From positions 235,917 to 299,916 of the forward strand of contig NW_019775600.1 of the NCBI RefSeq assembly GCF_001039355.2: 64,000 nt of DNA, read 5' to 3'. This document shows positions 12,058-22,900 of the stretch, one piece after another. The notes under the pieces are model-generated. The model was not told the origin of the DNA, did no database searches, and worked only from the letters and a program-made list of their open reading frames with translations. The stretch is from Lingula anatina (Eukaryota; Brachiopoda; Lingulata; Lingulida; Lingulidae). Numbering within the stretch: position 1 is the first letter of the stretch; each line of letters opens with the position of its first letter. The translations under genes were made by a program, and so were the position numbers.

Positions 12058-13207
12058 TCATTCTTGCTTCTCGACAGACGGATCTCCATCACGTGACACG
12101 CCAGTCGGTTTCCGGGCAGCGTGTTTCCCGCCAATTGTCCTCATCGTTATTTTGTAGGCCACGTGGGAACCGATGATGACCAGCAACGACTGCTGGGGGA
12201 TGACGATGAGGTAACAGAACAAAGAAAGTTTGGAGTTCCACAGGTCCACGTGCATCATTGCAAACATCAGCATTTGCGGGATGAATCGGAAGACGAAAAA
12301 TGACACTGAAATATTAAAAACGAACATTTAGGAAAAGACGGGGAATATAATATGACAGATGACAAAGGGCAAGGCTATATGAACGTGGATTTTCACAGTG
12401 TGATTCTGTATAATATTTGGGGAGGGGGGCTGATATCAGATGGTAGTATTTTTTAATATTCTGCGGTTGTCATTATCAGTAAAGGTGGAATTAACCGGAT
12501 TGTCAAGAAAGACGCTCCACGTCCCCAAGTTTACATTAGAGATCATCATCATCATCATCATCATCATCGGCATTTAAGTTTTGGTCCTGAATAAACAGGG
12601 TTGGACCTTTTCCCAAGATGTATCAAGTTGGTAATTAAGAAAAAAGAGAGAGAGAAGATGGGGTTCGCGGAAGAAAAGAAATTAACCGACCATTTCACAT
12701 TCCGTTTTTCGAATATTTTTAATTGGAAACAACAAGGAAAAAAAAACACGTGATAGACATAAGTACCTACCAAAGTATAAGATGTTGATATTGAGATAAA
12801 CAGCCGTTCCTCGTTTCCCTAGAAGAGACAGTAGTTTTCTGGCGTGCAGGAAGACATTGGAAAGCTCGCTTAGGTAGTCTATGGCACAGTAAACGTTTAT
12901 TCTGCCGCATGGCGGTAGTTGTGTTATCGTGATGAAGAAAAATATCTGGAAAAAAGATTGAAAGAAGAAAATGCAACTGCTATCGTTTTGGTAATTTGCT
13001 TTGCAAGACAAATATATAGATCCAGTGAAGTCACAGTTATAAATTGTATTATCATTTAATTTAAATTAATTTAATCGTTTAATTCGACATACTTAGACCT
13101 CACATGAGAAATTAAATGTTCTTAACTTATAACCGGGTGGTTGTGATATCAACACGCATGAAAATATTAAAATAGGCCTATAACGTTGATTAATCTGGTG
13201 TTTTTAA

Positions 13208-13259
<52 letters not shown>

Positions 13260-15528
13260 GAGAGGAGGAGGAGGAGGAATTTGAATCTTACCAGCACATG
13301 GTGAGCGTACATATCAGTGCTCCCTATCGGTTCATCACTAATCCACATGTCTAGGGTATCGTAAGCAAAATATCCTGGAAATCCGAAAAAAACAAAAAAC
13401 AAAACATAATTAGGCCTACATGTAATTGCTATGAAGCAATTATGGGGGTTATCATTTAGTATTTAAATATCTTAAACCCGCCTTAAGCTTGCTTCCCACT
13501 CTTGGTGCTTGCCTGAATTAAGGAGAATGTCATATGCGGTCTGATTNNNNNNNNNNNNNNNNNNNNNNNNNNNNNNNNNNNNNNNNNNNNNNNNNNNNNN
13601 NNNNNNNNNNNNNNNNNNNNNNNNNNNNNNNNNNNNNNNNNNNNNNNNNNNNNNNNNNNNNNNNNNNNNNNNNNNNNNNNNNNNNNNNNNNNNNNNNNNN
13701 NNNNNNNNNNNNNNNNNNNNNNNNNNNNNNNNNNNNNNNNNNNNNNNNNNNNNNNNNNNNNNNNNNNNNNNNNNNNNNNNNNNNNNNNNNNNNNNNNNNN
13801 NNNNNNNNNNNNNNNNNNNNNNNNNNNNNNNNNNNNNNNNNNNNNNNNNNNNNNNNNNNNNNNNNNNNNNNNNNNNNNNNNNNNNNNNNNNNNNNNNNNN
13901 NNNNNNNNNNNNNNNNNNNNNNNNNNNNNNNNNNNNNNNNNNNNNNNNNNNNNNNNNNNNNNNNNNNNNNNNNNNNNNNNNNNNNNNNNNNNNNNNNNNN
14001 NNNNNNNNNNNNNNNNNNNNNNNNNNNNNNNNNNNNNNTCCAAGGGTATATTTGAAATCTACACATATGACTTTTGGAAAGCCGTCTATAGAAATTTTTC
14101 CCATAACTCCTTCCGTAGGGTAGATAATTAGCATTTAATTTTGCCATTTTTAGACAAGGGTGCATTGCAATGAGTGCCACACCCAGACCCCAATACCGAC
14201 AAAGCCCAAATTTTACGTGGAACGAGTTGAGATTATAGGTGACCTAAATCCATGAGATGGGTACGGGGGCCCTTACCGTCTAGGAGGAGAAGCGGTAACG
14301 GTAGCCGTCCGGCGGAGCCGGCGGAACGATCCGGACGGGACCGAAACCATGTGTACCGCCAGCGCTAACGCTGGTGGTACAATTAATAACTTACCCTGTA
14401 TTGGAAGGCCAACGCGTGGAGATGAATAATTTAAAAAGATAACTTTTATAAGTATTTACTTTTAAGACCCCCCCCCCCCAACTTTGAAATTGCTGTCTCT
14501 AGTCATTTTTAGTCATCTCCGTAAACGCTGTGGACATCCCTAATTCTGCCATTACATTCTCAAAGTTACTCTCAATGTTAATTACGATGTCATATTCTTA
14601 CCTGCGGCAACGCAGTGTAGATAAAAAGACTGCGGGCTGCTTTCCATCCACCCATCCCCCGTCAGAACGCTGGAAAGTAAATAAATGAAAATGATGAATT
14701 TAGAGTCAGCTACTTTTATCATTATTTTCTGAGCCTACACCATGAAGACAGAGTAGACTTTTTTCGAGATCTCTCCCTCCCTTCAGAGAAAACAAGATAA
14801 GATAAGATAAGATAAGAGTTTATTCAGCCATTAATATATAAATATAAAATTCATATAAAACGGAAATTGAAAAACAAGATGAAAAGCTAAAAGTGAGGAC
14901 CTTTGTCGGCAATTTGGATCATTATTTTTTATTATTTTCAAAGGGCCTAAAGATGGCATTTTATCTCATCCCCTCCCCCACCCAGCGTACGGTTTGTATA
15001 CTCGTGAAAATGATGATAAAGATGGATGACCCCTATACGAAAAACCACTTAATTTTCTCTGCCTGACAAAAGGAATAGCAGTAGTGTATAAGTGTTGACA
15101 TCAGCGTTGTCTATGGAAAATCTGGTGACTTTGCTTTAAATGTAGCCCAACATCTCTCTCTCTCTCTCTCTCTCAAACACGCAAACACTGAACAATTAAG
15201 GGGAATGTGGACCCAGTTCCACTCCTTGCTTTTTAACGGAATAGCTGTACTACCGATTTTCATTTTTTTCCTTTTGCATTTAATCTAATTCAGGTTACCT
15301 TCATGATACTTACATCGCCAGTGCGGCCACCCCGCAAACCAGCGCGTGAAAACATGACGTCGCGTAGTTACTCCAGCGGTCTGGAATGGCGGCACACGCA
15401 CGCGGAATGCCGTACGCCTTGACCAGTCGCTTGACCAGGAAGAAGAACAGGAAAGATGACGGACAAATGACCGCTATTGCCTTGGTTTTCCACTTCAGCT
15501 CTTCCCAGTCGTACGTCTGGTCCATCAT
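12058..15528 (-). CDS. TLC domain-containing protein, TLCD1/TLCD2-like, 5 exons
   Basis: Multi-pass membrane protein of the TRAM-LAG1-CLN8 family. Exons on the - strand: 15528-15314, 14669-14602, 13374-13292, 12945-12771, 12305-12058; phases agree and give 262 residues, close to vertebrate TLCD1. Family features in order: hydrophobic segment near residues 18-34, the W-N--TS--H block (residues 58-67), the G-YFAYDTLDM block (95-104), HH at 119-120 (the family's conserved histidines), SELSNVFLHAR (in 123-180) and FRFIPQML in the last exon. The TLCD1/2 subgroup (FLD-1 in nematodes) is known to limit membrane phospholipid unsaturation; that role is inferred from similarity. The N terminus starts at tandem ATGs (15528, 15525). 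The largest intron contains a 492-base assembly gap and a GC-rich block. The TLCD1 versus TLCD2 choice is not resolved. Confidence 0.85.
13207..13277. repeat. (GT)n-(GA)n compound microsatellite in a TLCD intron
   Basis: GT dinucleotides pass directly into GA dinucleotides and then GGA triplets, ending a few bases from the splice donor of the exon at 13292. Confidence 0.9.
13547..14038. other. Assembly gap (492 N) in a TLCD intron
   Basis: Run of N. It lies between the exons ending at 14602 and 13374, so no TLCD coding sequence is lost as judged from uninterrupted phase and family alignment. Confidence 0.98.
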
Positions 15529-17341
15529 ATAGTGATTCAAGTGATAGGTCCTTACTTATTTAAATGTCACAGCAATATCATATGAAAAGCGTTAAGCAAT
15601 ACATCTATAAACATTTCAAACCTAAGATAAATATAAAGCTAGGTCAGTGTCTCATTCATTACGCGGCACTGTCTCTCCCTTACAAGAAATAACCCTCGGC
15701 TGACACACGTCTCGCTTGGTGGCCGAGCTAAGGAATAATGAGGACATGTCCACCAAAACAAGTCATTTAGTTTGCCCCATATCTATATGGATGCATATCC
15801 GGTTGTTATATCTATCACGGCAGTAACATCTCAATATGCATAACGTGACCGGCTGAAGATACTGCACGCCCCCGTAATGGGCTGGCTGAACACAAACGAC
15901 TCTTCTCACCCAAATTACACGGACCAAGGTCCTTAGGACATCAAGGTATACGGTGTAGGGGTCCATGTTCCTCCCTACCCAGGTTCTTCTTAAATTTCAC
16001 TTGTCACTGATGCATGGGAGAGGGAAGTTAACAACAGTTCCAACTCTAAAAAGTCCCTTTATTAAGTCTAAGCATTCAGCATTTATACACATTATCTACA
16101 GGGTATCTACATATATCTGCATGCCACAGTGGCAGCAACTGATTTAAATACTAATTGCAATGCAATAGATGACAAGTGAGAGCTTCTACTTATAAGTTAT
16201 ATCAGTTCTAACTATCAGGTATACCTATACACAGGATGATAATTATTCGTTCAAGACTGAAGCAAAGTGAATGATAATAGGCTGACTGATTATATAAACA
16301 TGATATGTAAATGAGTGAGTTAATTACATGCATTCAGTGAAACGTAACAACGGGTTGTGGCCAGAACGTGGATTTTGTAATGGTGCGATGTTTCCTATTG
16401 CGTGAGGAATGGAATTATCTGTACACTCGAGGAGATGTCATAGTCTGCTCATAGTGATGCATATTGCAGAGTTTTTCTTTTAATTCATACTTCAATATAC
16501 CTGTGCGAGGCATGGGACTAACGGAGAAGTTACCTTATGTTGAGATTTGCACTCAGACAGTTGATTGGCATACAGTTTATATTTTAACCCCACCCAACTA
16601 GGATCACGTGCTATATAATATATATACCATGTATATATTTGTGCTACACGTGCAGAAGTAGTCAGTCTTAGATAGTAGTTTAGATACAATAAAAATATAG
16701 TTCAATCACTCTTCATTCGTTATTCGCTACCGAACTGTACCCTCTCCACGCCTTACTTCCCTCGTCCACCCACCCCCTCTCTAATGGGGCATTGGTCTAA
16801 ACTTTTATTCGTTTTAACAAAAATGTGTATCTCTCAAAGTGTATCTATACCTACAGTATCGGTAACGTTTACAGCTCGATGTTAAAAGGATCTTAGTATC
16901 GTGGAGTTTGGTGCCGTTTAACTGAAGAGCTCTATTAACCCGAAAATTGGAGTCAAGGTCTTTGTGTTATTCTTTGCATAATAGATTGTGTTGGGCATCT
17001 TCTCCAAGACATTTTAACCAATATCTTCTCTAACACAATTCAAGAGGTTTAGATTAACCTTCCCTCTGTTCTCAATCATGTTTATTTACCAACTTATGGT
17101 CTTCGCATAAATCTTTGTCTAACTCCTGAACGATGTTTGTTTATTAATTTGTTTTATTTTCTCGTTTCTTTATTTCTTTATCTAATGGTAGTCCTAGGAA
17201 TGGAAGTCCGCGTCCTACATATGATTAGCACAGGTTAGGGTTAGTCGGAGTATTGGGGTTGGGATATGGGACGAATGTCACCTGTACAAAGTAATGGGGA
17301 ACGGACTACGGTGCCTAGCGGAGACTACCATTCTTCTAACA

Positions 17342-17511
17342 CCGGTGTAATTAGACAGAGAGTCTCCCATGATAGAGTTCGCTTCCCATTTATTCGCACA
17401 GGTAAGCCTCGCCCTAGATTTTGACCCACTTTGGTCAGGCTAACCCTAACCATTATAAGTAAATGGAGGGCGGACTTTCTGTTACACGGACCCTCAGTTT
17501 CGTTACACCGG
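17342..17511 (+). mobile_element. MITE family with CCGGTGTAAC ends, copy 1
   Basis: About 170 bp, closely similar to 26928-27102 and, inverted, to 62520-62690. Both ends carry CCGGTGTAA followed by a GAGAGTCC/GAGGGTCC-like segment as imperfect terminal inverted repeats. The interior contains GGCTAACCCTAACCATTATA in all copies. No coding capacity. Confidence 0.8.
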
Positions 17512-17700
17512 CCAACTTCAACCGATAGCGACCCACGTGGAACCCCCGTTCAGAGATTGCAGTTTATATGTGTGTAGTATCGTAGCTATCATATCGATTA
17601 CTACTGTCATCCGTCATCAGGTGTGAGTCTATTGTAAAATGACATATTAACACATTATTAACGCTGTCGTGTTGGTAACGCTGGAGTCGGTTACACAATA

Positions 17701-17925
17701 CAACTTTAGCCCGAAAATTGGTCTTGACTTTAACGCCAAAAGTTTTATCTATTTTAGGTTGGATAACATTTGTATTATCCCAATAAAATGAAGTAGTTTT
17801 AGTCCAAATCATTAGCTATGTCTTGGTCTTTGTTTGTTTGTTTTTATGCAGGCACAATAGCTCATTTAACTGGATTGCCCTCCACTAGGTGGTCCAAAAG
17901 TTTAGTTCTATTTTCGGGCTAAGTT
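17701..17925. mobile_element. Short inverted-repeat element with TTAGCCCGAAAAT ends
   Basis: TTTAGCCCGAAAATTGG near 17705 is matched in reverse by ATTTTCGGGCTAAG near 17909, with weaker pairing inside, over about 225 bp. A related CCCGAAAATTGG occurs near 16939. Probably a MITE remnant; limits approximate. Confidence 0.45.
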
Positions 17926-19943
17926 CACTGTGTGATATTGGTGTTTCTATTTGATTATGCTGCCAGTTAAGCTGTAATATTTTTGTCAGCTAGAATAATG
18001 CCTTAACTCGCAGCTGGGTATTTAAATATACGTTTTAATTAAAATTTGTTTTTTAGATTTTTTTAGATTTCTTCCATTTCCCTGACGTCATTTAATCACT
18101 TAAAGAAGGCACCGCTTAAGGCATGATTAGAGAAAAGATTTAAGAAAAACTTTTACAAGTCTTTAAAATGGTTAACATTCCTACATGTGTCTTTCTTACA
18201 GGTGACAAAAAAGCATGCGCATTTTAGATTTTTAACCTCCGATTATCTGAAAAAGTTTCCATAATTTGTAATGTATTATATGTTGCATACCCAACAAAAA
18301 TAAATGAATAAATAAATATATAATCCTGATTATAAACAAGACATCAACATAAACAAGATATAGAATTTATTCATCTTAGCTCGACATGTTTGTATGAACT
18401 ATATAAATATAGATTGTTAACATTCAACACGATATCTTTGATTACCCTATGTAATGGGTCCTAGGCACTTCACTTCAAACAAGACACATTTTTAGATTGC
18501 TGGGCCCTACATGTAAAATACACACTCGTTAGTTTCATCGGGTACTCTTTTCATCAGTTATGTCTATTTGTTACATTAATTTTATTAACACTTAAAGGAC
18601 GAAACAAAATAAAAAGTGCAGGACATAAGATCACGAATAAAAATAAAATCACTCTAAAATCTGATTAAAATAAGTTACGATCAGTAAAAAATTGAAACTT
18701 TAAAAAGTTTAAGTTAAAGACGCACCATGTTGTATTCGAGGGCACCAGTGTTTTACCAGGGGTGATTAATAAGGCATATACATACGACAAACGTTAATAA
18801 AATAATATTGAAGTATAGTACAAAGTGGATGGAAACAACCCGATTGAAAAGCATCTCTGGACCTTATTTTACTCAAGTCAAAAATCGGTCTGTATTACAA
18901 GGCGGGGTATATAAGACCCATCTCAATCCTGTGTTCCAGTATTCTGCCAAAAATAAGCAATTAACCATAGTTCTACAGCATTATCTAGCTCTCAGGTTTT
19001 ATAAAACAGGCGCAAGATATTCACACAAGTGACCTTTCAGTCATTTAACTCGGGTCGAAATAGGCCGACCAAATTTTGACGAAAACTGTCGGGAATTCAC
19101 GGAAAATGACGGAAACTGTCTGCACCTATCCTATGTATGATGTTAAAACGCTTACTGGAAAGGCTTCGTTTGCCTATATTGCTTATAAATCGTTCAACAA
19201 CGAGCGTACGTTGGGAGTGTTGGGGAGCACCTTTTCATATACATTTACACTTTTATGAACAACAAAATGAGATAAATATGATCATATCACAAAGTCAAAC
19301 CGAACTAAAGGCTTGAGTAAACCTCAGACGTTACAATGTGTGGAATGTTATAAGGATAATCACAATACATATATCATGTGATACCAGTACCTGCATTATT
19401 ATTACTTACAGGTACTCGTATATCTGCTCACAGAAAAAAAAATCGTGCTTAACTGTGCAACTTTCACAGCTTTTAAAATCGTATCATTAATCGTACAGTG
19501 ACTTAGCCAGGTGTATAAATCATACTTTAAATGGCACCTTTCCTAATTCCTCAATGGTAAATCTAACGAAAACATTCTACAAGCCCTATTCAACTTTTTC
19601 GCAAATGTCATTCACTTTGTTCTACGTGGATAAGTCTGGACGCGAGGTAAATGGTAAACTATGGAATTCGAAGTCGCGGCTTTTTGTTCAATCTCCGATA
19701 ACTGTTGAGATTGTCACTGTCGCAACACATTTCTGTCCTAAGAAAAAAAAGTCCAGATTCACAGACATGTTAATGCGTCCTCGCTCAGTCTCGCAAAATA
19801 ACGCTTGTTTGGTTTCCATTCCTGGACGAATTAATCACATCGTTCCTTAAAACCTTAATTTCCTCAACCATATCCATGAAAACAACATCAGTTATAACCA
19901 TAGCATTCTAAATTCTATTTCCTTCAATCTAAATTATGTTCTT

Positions 19944-22900
19944 TCAATCTCCCAAAATCCGTATCAAAACATTTCCACTGTAAGCTTGCTCCACTGGGAA
20001 AGGAACCAGAAAATAACTCCCCGGATCCAGCTCTGTCCTCGTGATCAGCTCACGTGACTTGTGCTTGGCCTCGACTTGATGAACGAGCTGTAACTTCGAG
20101 AGATCTCGCTTGCCGTCTTTCTCAATGTGCTTTACCTGATAAAAAAAAGCAAAAAATGAATAAATAAATGAATAGAATAAAATATGCAAGTTACTCTTTT
20201 GAAGACTGTTAATACAGTTAGATTTCTTACAGTCATATTCAGATGTTAAGTTCCGACTTGTTAAGTTCAAGCGCCGACCGATACGATACATTAGTACGGC
20301 AAGAGGCGAGCTATGAGTAAGGAAAGGTGACATTTAACATATCCCGATCGACATATTAACTTAACACGCAGTCTCTCTGTGATTCTATAATACCACGTAG
20401 CACAACGCTCTTATTCTTAAATAATGATATATAGACCTACTAGAACCTACAGTAGGTGCACGGTATCCATGACCCCCCCCCCTCCCCCCACGCTCTCCCA
20501 GACTAAAGGAAACAAGATACAAAAACGCAAAAACTTCCATTCCTGTACTCTACTAGTACGTATTTAGTAAAATCGTCCTCGTGCCCTGACTTTCTGCTTG
20601 TATCCATTCCTACTAGTATAATACTGGATCAATTACAGAAAACAGCCACTTACCCTATAGACCACTATTCCCATAGACACCGGCATGGCATAGCGGGATG
20701 TCCTCGTCTGTATCTGCATGACAGAGAGGATATGGTGACTCCGCTGACGGTTTAAAAAGCTCCCGCTTTTCTCTTTTCCACCCACGCTGAATCGCACCCT
20801 GGGGAGATCGTTCTGGAGGCCTGCTGGGCCGTATTCCGAGCTTCCTGTTCATAGAAAAAGTGTTTTGCTGTATCCAACGTACGGTAATTATGTAAAGTTT
20901 TTTGAAGGCCGAACTTTTTTCTATATTTTATTTTCTCAAGGTTTATCATTTTCGGACAACCACTATGCTATATTTTTTGTTACAAAAGTCAGCTTTATTT
21001 TCAAACCTTTTTTAAATGTTAAGCTGTTAAAATACTTTTTGGGAAAATTAGCCCCAATGATTTGGAGTTGCCTGCGCCTCATTGTCTATATGTTGAAGGT
21101 AAACTGCTTGTATTTTAGCCGTGCCTAATGGCTTTTCTTACACCGATTTTACCATCAAACACCGTGGCATTACCTATCAGATATTTTTAACCAAATTCAC
21201 CTGGTGTGTGAATGATACGGGCGGAGGATTCCGTAACTTGAATAATGCGAAAGGTCCACAGTAGTTTTGATACTGTCACTGTTTTTTTTTAAATATATAT
21301 ATATATCAACCACAACTGACAGATGTCACAAAAGAGCATTAAAAGTAATAAAAGGAAACATAAAACCCAAACTTCACTTAAACGTGCACTTTCAAAAGCA
21401 AAATCAAGGAATGTCGCCTGAACGGTCTGCCCTACTGTATGAATACATAATAAGAGTGACAAAGTAGTCCCCACTCACCTAACAACACTGTCTGAGTTAG
21501 AACTACTTTCCAGCATTTTTCTTCTGCAGTGCCCTGACTTGTAGTAAACATATCAATTATGCTTGTGCTGGTCCTTGCTCCCATTAAGGCCATAGCGTCC
21601 GAAGCGCTGTGCACGCGGGGAAGGGTCTTTACTTCTTCTTTGTGAGACTCGATCGTCTTGCTCACGTCGATGCGCAAAGTGAGGTCCGTAATACTTTTGA
21701 TGCTTCCGTTTAGTGAGAAGTCCGAATCTTCACTAGAGCTGGGCGTGACTGAGTTTCGGCGTAGACCATTCCGGCTTTGCAGTATTGAAGGCTCTCGCAG
21801 ATAGCGCGTCACTTTACTGTTATTGTTGCTGTTGGTAATGTTGGTGCCATTTTCCACCTTTCTTTCACCTTTGGGGATCAACTCTCCACCGCTGCAGTCG
21901 TTAGTCCCACCGCCGCCACCATGATAGTAAACATGATAAGAATGTCTCCGCTCCTCTTTAATTTGGATCCGTGTCTCGCATGGTGCTGTGAAAGTTTTTG
22001 ATTTTTCTTTGCGTCGAAGACGTTGGCTTTCCTTGTCACCACTTGGTGAATGTTTATTACTGGACTCTTGAACCAAAACCGGAAAATTACGCACAGTACG
22101 ACTTTTACCGTCACCGTCGGCTTTATTTTTAGTGCCAACCTCTATCTTAGTTTTACAGCCACTTTTGTTCCCAGCTGCATCAAATGCAGATTCAATATCA
22201 CGGTCTGACAAAAATGGCGACGGTACTATTGCCTTCAAATTCTTCGAGCCAATAGTTTTCTTACACGTCGTCAATGGAATGCTGTTTTTAGGAGACATGG
22301 AGCTCAACTGTTGAGTGACGCCACTTCTGATGGCATTACCAGCATTCTCTTGTAGCACCGTATGCGTGACTCCGACCTCGCTTTCGTCGTCAAGGCCGTC
22401 AAGGCCATCCAACCACTTACATGCTTGGGAACGAGGCCCGTTGCTATAGGTTCTGATCTTTGAGTAATTGATGTGCTCTTTTGAGATGTCAAAAGGATTC
22501 TGGCTACTGCAAATAATTACGGCGGCAAATTTTTCCAAAAATTCCTCAAATGTTACCCAAAATCCAAAATTGGAAGTCTTTTTGGGCGGTGCTTGAACGC
22601 GCGTTATAGTCAGCCCCGCCATTTGGTCTATTTCTGACAGGTAGGGACAGAAGAGTTGTATTGCGGCCTGTTTCTTACCCTCAGCGTCTGTGCCCTGATG
22701 ATAAGTATAATAACATATATATAAATACGTCAGAAATTGGAATTTGGTCGACCTCTTAAAAGATCTAAAAATCAAATAACAAAAGTAATGATAATTATAA
22801 ATCACCAAGTTTGAGATGTGGAAATAAAACGTTAAATAACATAGTGTATTACAAAGATAATAAGAATTACATTTAAGAGTTAAAGTGAGAAATGATTAAG

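Larger units (their letters stand above)
15529..19943. other. Non-coding interval upstream of the TLCD gene and downstream of the calpain gene
   Basis: No supported gene. It should contain the TLCD promoter and the calpain 3' UTR, but no specific site is convincing. Identifiable repeats are a lone minisatellite-like core near 16984-17045, a MITE at 17342-17511 and a small inverted-repeat element at about 17701-17925. Open frames near 18808-19850 have no recognisable protein similarity. Confidence 0.5.

Noticed and set aside
13472-14180. Long open frames around 13.5-14.2 kb
   Set aside because: They consist of the N gap with short real ends.
20655-20852. Alternative reading of the calpain exon 20844-20654 ending in a stop (PLCHADTDEDIPLCHAG...)
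   Set aside because: Wrong frame; the frame giving HHILSVMQ...GIVVYR matches the calpain C2-like domain and the phases of both neighbouring exons.
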